Source of the DNA: Candidatus Levyibacteriota bacterium
Lineage (GTDB): Bacteria; Patescibacteriota; Microgenomatia; Levybacterales; GWA1-39-11
Direction: 5' to 3'
NCBI GenBank assembly: GCA_016204525.1
Contig: JACQKO010000004.1
Span: 1 to 16,752, forward strand
Length of the DNA stretch: 16,752 nt
The notes beneath the pieces were generated by a model. It saw only the letters and a list, made by a program, of their open reading frames with translations, searched no databases and was not told the DNA's origin. Made by a program: the position numbers and the translations under genes. Shown in pieces: positions 1-6,554 of the stretch. Each line of letters begins with the position of its first letter. The stretch's first letter is position 1.

Positions 1-23
1 CTCCACCATTGAGCTACCCAGCC
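1..23 (-). tRNA. tRNA, 5' end only (cut by window edge)
   Basis: Read on the minus strand, the first bases give GGCTGGG, then TA, then GCTC and AATGGTGGAG. This is the normal order of a tRNA acceptor strand, positions 8-9, D-stem and D-loop. The anticodon lies outside the window, so the amino acid cannot be named; the GGCNNGG acceptor occurs in Phe and elongator Met tRNAs, among others. A well-formed promoter sits just upstream on the same strand, which supports the call. Confidence 0.65.
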
Positions 24-34
24 ATACGTAATGT

Positions 35-63
35 ATTATAATATAACTTCCTATGTACGACAA
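35..63 (-). promoter_or_regulatory. Promoter of the tRNA
   Basis: On the minus strand there is TTGTCG (63-58), a 17-base spacer and a perfect TATAAT (40-35). Transcription would start near position 28, a few bases before the tRNA 5' end. The promoter is divergent from, and almost touches, the murD promoter. Confidence 0.65.
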
Positions 64-71
64 TCGGCCGG

Positions 72-100
72 TTGGCATTTTTTTGTGACAATAATATAAT
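72..100 (+). promoter_or_regulatory. murD promoter, predicted leaderless
   Basis: TTGGCA (72-77), a 17-base spacer and TATAAT (95-100). Only six bases separate the -10 box from the ATG at 107, so the expected start point falls on or next to the start codon. No ribosome-binding site is present. Confidence 0.7.
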
Positions 101-106
101 TAAGAC

Positions 107-1471
107 ATGGATTTTAAAAATAAAAATGTGGCGGTTTTGGGATTTGGGGCAGAAGGCGCGAGCGCGGTTAATTTTATGCTCGGGCACAAGGCGCGGGTGT
201 CGGTTTTTGATGTAAGATCAGAGGATAAATTCGACCGCGAACAAATTGGCCGTTTGAAAGAAAAGGGAGTAGAATTCCGGTTTGATAAATATCCCGAGAG
301 CTTTTCTGGATTTGATTATGTTGTCCGCTCTCCGGGAATAAGGCCACTTTCACAAGTTTTCGAAAAGATAAAAAAGGAGGCTATTACAGTAACATCAGCT
401 ACAAAAATATTTTTTGATTTGTGTCCGTCTCCAATAATTGGAGTCACGGGAACAAAAGGCAAAGGGACAACATCAACCCTAATTTATGAAATGCTAAAAA
501 AGCAAGGACACGATGTGTATTTGGGAGGGAACATCGGATTGTCTCCTCTGGAGTTTCTTTCCTCTTTAAAATCCGATTCCTGGGTGGTTTTAGAGCTGTC
601 ATCCTTCCAATTACAGGATTTGACTAAAAGTCCTAAAATTGCGGTAGTTTTGATGGTTACAAGCGAACACTTAGATTACCATCGGGATGTCCCTGAGTAC
701 GTGGACGCAAAAAGGAATATTTTGAGGTTTCAATCCCGCTCGGATTTCGCAATTCTGAATCGAGATTACCCGGCTTCTAACGAAAGCGATATTCATACTG
801 AGGCACAGATTTACAATGTAAGTCGAGAAAGGGGTGCTGAGCGCGGTTGTTATGTTCGTGAGGGTTTTGTTGTCATTAAACCTGACGGAGCTGAGATAAA
901 TGTAATTCCGACTGCCGATATTCTCCTTCCGGGAAAACACAACTTTGAAAATGCATGTGCTGCGACAATGGCGGCATATCTTGCAGGGGTTGAAATTCCG
1001 AATATTGCAACGGTTTTAAAAGAGTTTAAGGGATTGGAGCATAGGCTTGAATTAGTTAGGGTTTTTGGGGGCGTTAGGTATTATGATGATTCTTTCTCAA
1101 CGATCCCTGAAACCGCAATTGCGGCAATTGAGGCTTTTGAGGACCCCGAGATTTTAATTTTAGGCGGTTCGAGTAAAAATTCGGATTTCACAGAACTTGG
1201 GCGCGTTATACGCGAGGCGAGAAATATAAAGGCGATAATTGGGATCGGAGAGGAATGGCCGCGCATACTCGCGGAGTTAAAAGCTGAAAGTGCAAAGTTT
1301 AAAGTTGTTGAGGGGTGTGCGAACATGGAGGAAATTGTTCGTGCAGCAAGAGAACTTGCGGAGGTTGGAGACGTGGTTATTTTGTCGCCGGCGTGTGCCT
1401 CATTTGATATGTTCCCAAATTATAAGGAACGCGGCAACCAATTTAAGGAAGAGGTAAGTAAGTTATCCTAA
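107..1471 (+). CDS. murD: UDP-N-acetylmuramoyl-L-alanine--D-glutamate ligase
   Basis: MurD adds D-glutamate to UDP-MurNAc-L-Ala with ATP in the cytoplasm, an early step of peptidoglycan precursor synthesis. At 454 residues it is close to the E. coli enzyme (438). An N-terminal Rossmann-like start (VAVLGFGAEG, about 8-17) is followed by the Mur-ligase P-loop GTKGKGTT (115-122), GGNIG (140-144), the MurD-type ELSSFQLQ (163-170) and HLDYHRDVPEYVDAK, whose last lysine (about 202) matches the carbamylated lysine of the family. The C-terminal domain carries HRLELV and ends SPACASFDMF...NYKERGNQF. One oddity: the usual DSKATN segment reads DSFSTIPET here. The ATG is fixed by the promoter directly in front of it. 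No other dcw-cluster genes adjoin it; the next two genes are on the opposite strand and converge on it. Confidence 0.93.
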   Translation: MDFKNKNVAVLGFGAEGASAVNFMLGHKARVSVFDVRSEDKFDREQIGRLKEKGVEFRFDKYPESFSGFDYVVRSPGIRPLSQVFEKIKKEAITVTSATKIFFDLCPSPIIGVTGTKGKGTTSTLIYEMLKKQGHDVYLGGNIGLSPLEFLSSLKSDSWVVLELSSFQLQDLTKSPKIAVVLMVTSEHLDYHRDVPEYVDAKRNILRFQSRSDFAILNRDYPASNESDIHTEAQIYNVSRERGAERGCYVREGFVVIKPDGAEINVIPTADILLPGKHNFENACAATMAAYLAGVEIPNIATVLKEFKGLEHRLELVRVFGGVRYYDDSFSTIPETAIAAIEAFEDPEILILGGSSKNSDFTELGRVIREARNIKAIIGIGEEWPRILAELKAESAKFKVVEGCANMEEIVRAARELAEVGDVVILSPACASFDMFPNYKERGNQFKEEVSKLS

Positions 1472-1477
1472 ATTTTA

Positions 1478-1585
1478 CTAGCGGTGTTTTTCGACTTTTC
1501 CAAATATGGCAAGATAGGCAATTGGCACAAGCACAATAAGCAAGCCGATAACTAGTATTACAAATCTATCATTAAGATCAATCAT
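1478..1585 (-). CDS. Very small single-span membrane protein (35 aa)
   Basis: This reading frame starts MIDLNDRF and contains one hydrophobic stretch (about residues 8-29: VILVIGLLIVLVPIAYLAIF) followed by a short basic tail GKVEKHR. Its ATG overlaps the TGA of the upstream minus-strand gene in an ATGA arrangement, typical of translationally coupled genes, which is the main support for so short a frame. No family is recognised. It probably sits in the membrane together with its partner, which has two membrane spans. It ends a few bases after the murD stop on the other strand. Confidence 0.5.
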   Translation of the reverse strand: MIDLNDRFVILVIGLLIVLVPIAYLAIFGKVEKHR

Positions 1586-1806
1586 GCTTCTCCCTTCTTC
1601 TCTAAGATAGCACCGCCCACCAAAAATGTCAAACCCAAAATCAGTAACATTACATATCGTACGATTGAAATAAGTTCTTTTATTTGGAATATTTCAGGAA
1701 GAAAAAAGGCAGTGGATGATCCTAGAATAACCCCTTCGGCAATAGTTCTTGAGAAAGAGGCGAGAAATCTATATTGACTTTTTGACAATTTTAGATTAGT
1801 TATCAT
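1582..1806 (-). CDS. Small membrane protein, two predicted spans (74 aa)
   Basis: From the ATG at 1806 the protein starts MITNLKLSKSQYRF, then shows two hydrophobic segments, roughly residues 20-38 (TIAEGVILGSSTAFFLP) and 51-68 (VMLLILGLTFLVGGAIL), ending in a charged EKKGEA tail. A TTG three codons upstream is open, but the extended -10 box (TGATATATT, 1822-1814) ends seven bases before this ATG, so 1806 is preferred. Function is unknown. It forms an apparent two-gene unit with the 35-residue membrane ORF that overlaps its stop. The unit lies in the segment bounded by two copies of the murD 3' end and may have arrived with it. Confidence 0.65.
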   Translation of the reverse strand: MITNLKLSKSQYRFLASFSRTIAEGVILGSSTAFFLPEIFQIKELISIVRYVMLLILGLTFLVGGAILEKKGEA

Positions 1807-1813
1807 TATTTCC

Positions 1814-1822
1814 AATATATCA
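1814..1822 (-). promoter_or_regulatory. Extended -10 box for the small membrane genes
   Basis: Minus-strand TG-A-TATATT, seven bases before the ATG at 1806; predicted leaderless start. Confidence 0.5.
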
Positions 1823-1843
1823 CAAATAATAATTTGACAGACA

Positions 1844-1852
1844 TGCTACAAT
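1844..1852 (+). promoter_or_regulatory. Extended -10 box for the gene at 1861
   Basis: TG-C-TACAAT, with eight bases between the box and ATG 1861. A perfect TTGACA at 1834-1839 is only seven bases upstream, too close to act as its -35. Confidence 0.5.
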
Positions 1853-1860
1853 AGTTGGGT

Positions 1861-2301
1861 ATGGTTCAAGAGGAAAGTCCTAGACCAGACGAATTAAGCG
1901 TTCCATTTAGTGAATTTGACCCTCTTATGGCGATAGAAGTTCTTGGAAAGCTTTGGACATTCATGCCACAAGGCGGAGGCTTGACTCCAAAAGGACTTGA
2001 TACTCCTATTTTTTGGGACATTGAGAAAACTTCTCCTGATCTACTTTCCAAAGAAGGCGTAGTTAGGGTGCAAGCTAAAGGAGGTACTAAAGTCCAACTT
2101 CTCTCTCCAAATAGAAGAACAGTTGCAGGTATACAAAGTGCAAGCGAAGTAGTTTTTAATTTTAGAGATAGGTCAATAATATTTCGAAACAACGAAGGAG
2201 ATTCTTATACTATTTCAAATGCTGGAACAAGACATGAAATTGTAAATCAAGGGCAAGAGCCTCAAGTATTCGAATTCCCGATAGGGCACATTTACGGGTA
2301 A
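1861..2301 (+). CDS. Hypothetical protein (146 aa)
   Basis: No family is recognised. The protein is soluble-looking and has no clear signal peptide or membrane span. It starts MVQEESPRPDELSVPFSEF, with an acidic, proline-containing N-terminus. The second half has alternating hydrophobic and polar stretches (GVVRVQAKGGTKVQLL, EVVFNFRDRSIIFRNN, SYTISNAGTRHEIV) suggesting a beta-rich fold. A TTG two codons earlier is open, but the ATG at 1861 fits the leaderless spacing from the -10 box. It lies between murD and a leftover murD 3' end, so it may belong to an inserted or recombined segment. Confidence 0.6.
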   Translation: MVQEESPRPDELSVPFSEFDPLMAIEVLGKLWTFMPQGGGLTPKGLDTPIFWDIEKTSPDLLSKEGVVRVQAKGGTKVQLLSPNRRTVAGIQSASEVVFNFRDRSIIFRNNEGDSYTISNAGTRHEIVNQGQEPQVFEFPIGHIYG

Positions 2302-2314
2302 ATTTACATTTTTT

Positions 2315-2365
2315 TACAAAGAGCGCGGCAACCAATTTAAGCACTTCGTAAATTCCCTCGTTTAG
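2315..2365 (+). pseudogene. Remnant of a second murD 3' end
   Basis: The frame from 2315 reads YKERGNQFKHFVNSLV and then TAG, matching the murD C-terminus YKERGNQFKEEVSKLS at 1421-1471. The 18 bases CGCGGCAACCAATTTAAG are identical in both (1430-1447 and 2324-2341). Just upstream of them the codons differ only at synonymous third positions (TAT/TAC, AAG/AAA, GAA/GAG). This points to a diverged allele rather than a fresh duplication. The trpS promoter begins directly after its stop. Confidence 0.75.
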
Positions 2366-2374
2366 TGATAAAAT
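2366..2374 (+). promoter_or_regulatory. Extended -10 box of trpS
   Basis: TG-A-TAAAAT, seven bases before the ATG at 2382; predicted leaderless. Confidence 0.55.
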
Positions 2375-2381
2375 ATACCTC

Positions 2382-3356
2382 ATGAAGAGAGTATTGTCAG
2401 GAATTAGAGCTACAGGACGTTTGCACCTTGGGAACTATTTAGGGGCGGTCAAGGGAATGCTTGAGCTTGCAAATTCGAACGAATATGAAACCTTTTATAT
2501 GGTGGCAGATCTACATACATTGACCACGCCTTACGATAAAAAGACTCTTTCGCAATCAGTTCGAGATGTAATTGTGGACTATCTGGCTGTCGGCCTTGCC
2601 CCTGAAAAGAGCACCTTGTTTGTCCAATCTCATGTTCCCGAGCATTTGGAGCTTGCGTATTATTTTTCAACAGTTACAACAGTTGCAAAAATGCAGCACT
2701 TGCCTACATTTAAGGACAAAGCGAAACAATATCCGGAGCACGTTACAATGGCGCTTCTGAATTACCCCGTTTTAATGGCCGCAGACATTCTTGTCTATAA
2801 AGCCGAACTTGTGCCTGTAGGTACTGATCAAGAGCCGCACCTTGAAGTTGCTCGGGAGATTGCAAGGCGTATGAATCAAGATTATGGAACAGATTTTCCG
2901 GAACCTAAAAGATTTGCAACAAATGGTGAATATGTTCCGTCTTTGACAGGGGAAGGAAAGATGAGCAAAACAGTTGAAGGATCGTATATTAATTTAACTG
3001 ACGATCTTTCTACTATAAAATCAAAAGTAGCAAGGATTCCAACAGATGAAGGAAAAGGTTCAGAGATTCTTGGCGGAGTGAAAACCTTAATGGAGTTTGT
3101 CGAATTGTTCGAAGGAAAAGAAGAACGAGAAAGATTAGAGGGATTATATCGAACAAGTGGTATTCGTTATTCGGAAATAAAAAACGAACTTTCGAAAGCT
3201 ATTTTCAAAGAGCTTGCGCCAATACAAAATAGACGGGCGGAGCTTGAAAAAGACAGAGAATACGTTGATAAGGTAATTCGTGGAGGCGCCGAAAAAGCAA
3301 GAGCTGTAGCAAGGCAAACCGTGGCGGAAGTAAGACGCAAGATGGGCCTCGGGTGA
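2382..3356 (+). CDS. trpS: Tryptophan--tRNA ligase
   Basis: A class I aminoacyl-tRNA synthetase that charges tRNA-Trp in the cytoplasm. Its 324 residues match the compact bacterial TrpRS. The HIGH-type signature is GRLHLGNYLGA (12-22). The tryptophan/adenylate-pocket segment YMVADLHTL (39-47) and GTDQEPHLEVAREIA (147-161) follow, and the KMSKS-type loop is GKMSKT (192-197). The C-terminal helical anticodon-binding region is rich in charged residues and ends VRRKMGLG. The start is set by the -10 box immediately upstream. The stop TGA is followed directly by the left arm of the GCGAAT inverted repeat. No other trp genes are present, as expected for a housekeeping synthetase in a reduced genome. 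Confidence 0.95.
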   Translation: MKRVLSGIRATGRLHLGNYLGAVKGMLELANSNEYETFYMVADLHTLTTPYDKKTLSQSVRDVIVDYLAVGLAPEKSTLFVQSHVPEHLELAYYFSTVTTVAKMQHLPTFKDKAKQYPEHVTMALLNYPVLMAADILVYKAELVPVGTDQEPHLEVAREIARRMNQDYGTDFPEPKRFATNGEYVPSLTGEGKMSKTVEGSYINLTDDLSTIKSKVARIPTDEGKGSEILGGVKTLMEFVELFEGKEERERLEGLYRTSGIRYSEIKNELSKAIFKELAPIQNRRAELEKDREYVDKVIRGGAEKARAVARQTVAEVRRKMGLG

Positions 3357-3829
3357 TGCGAATAACATACGAATTTAATTAGTACGAATATATGCGAATA
3401 TGGCACGTCTTATTTATAAAGAGTTAAGTTATCAACTAATGGGCGTGTTATTCGAAGTTCATAATAAATTGGGAGGCGGTTTTGAAGAAAAGTATTATCA
3501 GAGAGCAGTCGAGAAAAGGCTAAGAGATTTGGGAATAAAATATTCCAAAGAACTGAAAGCAGATTTATTTTTCGATGATGGATGATGATAAAATTGGCAA
3601 ATATTCCCCCAATTTTCTTATAGATCATAAAATAGTCCTAGAGCTTAAAACGGTACCGCGACTTCTACCTATTCATTACCGCCAGGTTAGATCTTATCTT
3701 AAAACCAACAATCTCAAGCTCGGCATACTTGTAAATTTTCGTGGTTCTAAAGTACAATACAAACGAATTCTCAATGGTAACGCCACCGAATAATTATTCG
3801 CATAAATTCGCAGTATTTCTATTCGTATG
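3357..3829 (+). repeat. GCGAAT-word inverted-repeat element carrying a GxxExxY gene
   Basis: The left arm (34 bases at 3366-3399, ending right before the ATG at 3400) and the right arm (3796-3829) are inverted copies; my hand alignment gives 28 of 34 matches. Both arms repeat the word GCGAAT/TACGAAT. Between them lies only the GxxExxY reading frame. A related element without a gene is found at 11898-11984. The two share the exact 18 bases CGAATAATTATTCGCATA (3787-3804 and 11934-11951). No transposase is present. Confidence 0.7.
3400..3793 (+). pseudogene. GxxExxY protein, one frameshift
   Basis: The first frame (3400-3585) gives MARLIYKELSYQLMGVLFEV with the family motif GGFEEKY, then reaches a stop. 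The second frame (from about 3575 to 3793) continues with KIGKYSPNFLIDHKIVLELK and VPRLLPIHYRQVRSYL, the normal second half of this family. Joined they give about 130 residues, the usual length. The break lies in a run of GAT codons: one extra G at 3580/3581 shifts the frame, and removing it gives FDDDDDKIGKYSP. It may be a true mutation, a sequencing error in the repeat, or a recoding site; no slippery heptamer is obvious. GxxExxY proteins are common small proteins of unknown function. It sits alone between inverted-repeat arms. Confidence 0.8.
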
Positions 3830-3831
3830 AT
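3826..3831 (+). promoter_or_regulatory. -10 box of the acylphosphatase gene, inside the repeat arm
   Basis: TATGAT overlaps the last bases of the right inverted-repeat arm and ends six bases before ATG 3838; predicted leaderless. Confidence 0.5.
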
Positions 3832-3837
3832 ATTAGT

Positions 3838-4116
3838 ATGACACAAGTACACTTGTTGATCTCGGGATTTGTTCAGGGAGTGGGCTATCGAGCCTTTGTT
3901 AGATCCCGCGCGCAGGATCTGGAACTTACCGGTTGGGTTAGGAATCTTTCTGACAATAGGGTAGAAGCTGTGGCTCAAGGAGAGGAAGAGACTCTCAAAA
4001 AATTCATTAATATTTGTGAGAAAGGGCCCTTCTTATCAGAAGTCAAAAATATCGCCATCGAATGGCAAGAACCTCAAGAACAATTCGAATCTTTTGAAAA
4101 AAGACCAACAGAATAG
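3838..4116 (+). CDS. acyP: Acylphosphatase
   Basis: A small cytoplasmic enzyme that hydrolyses acyl phosphates. Its 92 residues are the standard size. The signature LLISGFVQGVGYRAFVRSRA (6-25) includes the catalytic arginine (R18), and GWVRNLSDNRVEAVAQG (32-48) includes the catalytic asparagine (N37). The fold ends with the segment TLKKFINICEKGP. The start fits the -10 box in the adjacent repeat arm. Its 3' side runs into a CTAG-word repeat that precedes yidD. Function in the cell is general phosphate-ester housekeeping; no pathway partner is adjacent. Confidence 0.93.
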   Translation: MTQVHLLISGFVQGVGYRAFVRSRAQDLELTGWVRNLSDNRVEAVAQGEEETLKKFINICEKGPFLSEVKNIAIEWQEPQEQFESFEKRPTE

Positions 4117-4118
4117 AA

Positions 4119-4145
4119 ACTAGTGACTAGATACTAGTAACTAGG
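4119..4145 (+). repeat. CTAG-word repeat, copy 1
   Basis: A 27-base block of ACTAG/CTAG words. A second copy at 14023-14049 matches at 24 of 27 positions by my count. It fills the gap between acylphosphatase and yidD. Confidence 0.6.
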
Positions 4146-4152
4146 GAATAGA

Positions 4153-4389
4153 ATGAAGAAATTAGTTTTAAGTTTGATTCGGATTTATCAGAAGACGATA
4201 GGGTTTCGCAAAGGCATTTTAAAAACATTGTTTCTGGTTGATTCTGCTTGTAGGTATTCCCCTACATGCTCGGATTACATTTATCAAGCGGTTGAGAAGT
4301 ATGGAGTTTTTAGGGGTTCGATGTTGGGCCTTCGGCGAATAGTCCGCTGTCATCCGTGGAGCCGCGGCGGATGGGATCCAATCAAGTAG
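4153..4389 (+). CDS. yidD: Membrane protein insertion efficiency factor YidD
   Basis: YidD is a small membrane-associated protein that assists YidC-dependent insertion of inner-membrane proteins. Its 78 residues begin with an amphipathic basic helix (MKKLVLSLIRIYQKTIGFRK). The family core follows: CRYSPTCSDYIYQAVEKYG (33-51), with the conserved Cys-Tyr-Pro-Cys pattern, then GLRRIVRCHPW and GGWDPI. The usual neighbours (rpmH, rnpA, yidC) are absent here. AGGGA sits five bases before the ATG, so this is one of the few chromosomal genes with a possible ribosome-binding site. The CTAG repeat directly precedes it. Confidence 0.92.
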   Translation: MKKLVLSLIRIYQKTIGFRKGILKTLFLVDSACRYSPTCSDYIYQAVEKYGVFRGSMLGLRRIVRCHPWSRGGWDPIK

Positions 4390-4520
4390 TTAGACGATAG
4401 AAAATAGAGGATAGAAAGTAGTGGTAGAAGATAGAATATAGAGGATAGATAAAAATTCTATCTTCGATCTTCTATTTCCTAAACCTATCTTCTACGATCT
4501 ATCATCTACCGTCTAGTTTC
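4390..4520. repeat. Long imperfect hairpin of GATAGA words
   Basis: The left half (about 4390-4452) is purine-rich and built from GATAGA/AATAGA words; the right half (about 4458-4517) is the matching TCTATC/TCTAC series. Folding one on the other gives a long imperfect stem of about 60 bases with a short AAAA turn. No gene is present. The ftsH promoter follows immediately. Confidence 0.7.
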
Positions 4521-4542
4521 GATTTGATTTTGAATCAAGGCG

Positions 4543-4551
4543 TGGTATAAT
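4543..4551 (+). promoter_or_regulatory. Extended -10 box of ftsH
   Basis: TG-G-TATAAT, eleven bases before the ATG at 4563. This predicts a leader of only a few bases and no Shine-Dalgarno. Confidence 0.6.
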
Positions 4552-4562
4552 TTTCTATTCAC

Positions 4563-6404
4563 ATGAATGGCAGGAAACGCAACGGCAGAAGAACAAAATT
4601 TGGCTTAAGATTCACCTGGAAAGATCTTCTTCTCTACGGATTTTTATTCCTTTTTTTGTTGTTTTTGATGATGGGGATTGGAGAGTTCACCGCAGGGAGT
4701 GGTGGTAACAATATCCCCATTTCAAAGCTGGTCTCCGACATAAAGGATAAAAAGGTAGAAGATGTAACGATTACCGATTCAAAAATTGAAATTTCCTACA
4801 AAAACGGTGGAAAAGCGGTATCTCATAAAGAGGTAGATACATCACTTTATGAAATTCTAAAAAACGCTGGCATAGACCCTCAAACAATTAAGATCAATGT
4901 AAGAGATGAAGCTTCCGTAAACGCTTGGATTAATATCCTCTCATCCTTCTTGCCGGTGCTTCTAATAATCGCCTTCTTCTACTTTATATTCCGCCAGGCA
5001 AGAGGGGCTCAAGAAAATATTTTCTCTTTTGGTTCAAGCCGAGGCAAAACATTTAATAAAGACTTCCCGAAAACCACTTTTGCTAATGTTGCGGGAGTTG
5101 ATGAGGCAAAGCAGGAATTAACAGAGGTCGTAGATTTTTTAAAACACCCCGAAAAGTATAGAGCCATGGGAGCCCGAACTCCAAAAGGAGTGCTTTTGGT
5201 AGGCCCAAGCGGCACGGGAAAAACTCTTTTGGCGCGCGCGGTTGCAGGAGAAGCGCAAGTTCCTTTTATCTCAATTGCAGGATCTGAGTTTATGGAAATG
5301 CTGGTTGGAGTTGGAGCAGCACGTGTCCGAGACCTCTTTTTAACAGCAAAAAAATCTCAGCCGGCAATAATTTTTATTGATGAAGTAGATGCGATTGGAC
5401 GTCAACGCGGAATCGGCATAATGGGCGGACATGATGAGCGCGAGCAGACTTTAAATCAGATCCTGGTTGAAATGGATGGGTTCACTCCAAATGAGCAACT
5501 CGTGGTTGTTGCCGCGACTAACAGACCTGACATATTGGACCCGGCGTTAATTCGTCCTGGAAGGTTTGACCGTAGAATCGCATTGATGCTCCCTGACATA
5601 GAGGGGAGAAAAGAAATTCTTAAAATTCATGCAGCCGGCAAGCCATTTATCAAGGCTGTTGATTGGGAGAGAGTTGCTCGGCGTACTGTTGGTTATTCCG
5701 GGGCAGATCTTGAAAATATGTTAAATGAGGCGGCAATTTTGGCAGCAAGATTCTCAAAAAAGCAAATTGACATGAAAGATATTGAAGAGGCGGCAACCAA
5801 AGTAAAGTTAGGGCCTGAGAAAAAAAGGATGCAATCGGAAAAAGACAAGAAGATAACCGCATATCATGAATCTGGCCATGCACTAGTCTCATATTTTATG
5901 CCCCATGCGGATCCAGTTCACCGAATATCAATTGTTGGCCGGGGCTTATCTCTTGGACACACATTAATTCCGCCTGCTCAAGACAGAGTTCACGAGACAA
6001 AAACAAGATTACTTGAACAGATTGCAACAATGTTGGGAGGAAGAGTTGCCGAAGAGTTGATATTTTCTGAGATGACAACGGGCGCGGCAGATGATATTGA
6101 GAAGGCAACGCAGCTTGCAAGAACTATGGTAATTGAATATGGAATGAGCGGACTTGGACCGGTCAGTTATGACGTAGATCATGCAAGAATGTTTGGCGAG
6201 ACTATTCAAATTTCTGATCAAATGCGGGCTAAAATTGACGCAGAGGTGAGGCACATAATTGATGAGGGCTATAAATCGGCGCAAAAAATATTAAAACAGA
6301 ATAAGTCAAAACTTGATAGGGTGGCCGAAAAGCTACTATCAATAGAAACTCTTGAGGGAGAAGAATTCGACGCAATAATGAAAGGTACCAGAGGTACCAA
6401 ATAA
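4563..6404 (+). CDS. ftsH: ATP-dependent zinc metalloprotease FtsH
   Basis: A membrane-anchored AAA+ protease that degrades misassembled membrane proteins and short-lived regulators as a hexamer. Its 613 residues hold a basic N-terminus, a first span (about 21-40), an external domain and a second span (about 125-144). The AAA domain has Walker A GPSGTGKT (214-221), Walker B IIFIDEVD (269-276) and the second-region-of-homology arginines in RPGRFDRR (331-338). The protease domain has the zinc motif HESGH (435-439), with the downstream acidic ligand in TTGAADDIEKATQLA. Two departures are visible: the usual GPPGTGKT is GPSGTGKT, and the pore loop usually read as MFVGVG is MLVGVG (246-251), replacing the aromatic residue by leucine. 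The gene stands alone. Confidence 0.96.
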   Translation: MNGRKRNGRRTKFGLRFTWKDLLLYGFLFLFLLFLMMGIGEFTAGSGGNNIPISKLVSDIKDKKVEDVTITDSKIEISYKNGGKAVSHKEVDTSLYEILKNAGIDPQTIKINVRDEASVNAWINILSSFLPVLLIIAFFYFIFRQARGAQENIFSFGSSRGKTFNKDFPKTTFANVAGVDEAKQELTEVVDFLKHPEKYRAMGARTPKGVLLVGPSGTGKTLLARAVAGEAQVPFISIAGSEFMEMLVGVGAARVRDLFLTAKKSQPAIIFIDEVDAIGRQRGIGIMGGHDEREQTLNQILVEMDGFTPNEQLVVVAATNRPDILDPALIRPGRFDRRIALMLPDIEGRKEILKIHAAGKPFIKAVDWERVARRTVGYSGADLENMLNEAAILAARFSKKQIDMKDIEEAATKVKLGPEKKRMQSEKDKKITAYHESGHALVSYFMPHADPVHRISIVGRGLSLGHTLIPPAQDRVHETKTRLLEQIATMLGGRVAEELIFSEMTTGAADDIEKATQLARTMVIEYGMSGLGPVSYDVDHARMFGETIQISDQMRAKIDAEVRHIIDEGYKSAQKILKQNKSKLDRVAEKLLSIETLEGEEFDAIMKGTRGTK

Positions 6405-6535
6405 GAAAATGGTTATTGGGAAATGGAGAGTAGTAATGGAAACTGGAAAACAGAAATTAGATAGATACCATTCTCCAATTTCAAATTTCTATTACCAATT
6501 TCTAACTTCTTATAACTAATTTCCAATTTCTGATA
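6405..6535. repeat. TTTCCA-word inverted repeat, empty
   Basis: The left half (about 6411-6460) contains GGAAATGG/GGAAACTGG words and the right half (about 6470-6532) CCAATTTC/TTTCCAATTT words, so the two fold on each other as a long imperfect hairpin. No gene lies between them. The downstream ATPase promoter abuts the right half. Confidence 0.6.
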
Positions 6536-6542
6536 CTTCATA

Positions 6543-6548
6543 TATAAT
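6543..6548 (+). promoter_or_regulatory. -10 box of the ATPase gene
   Basis: TATAAT, six bases before ATG 6555; predicted leaderless. Confidence 0.6.
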
Positions 6549-6554
6549 AAACAC

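Noticed and set aside
1834..1839. Perfect TTGACA as a -35 box
   Set aside because: Only seven bases from the TACAAT box; the TGC extension explains that promoter better.
4390..4520. CRISPR array
   Set aside because: Words are degenerate and inverted, with no constant repeat length and no unique spacers.
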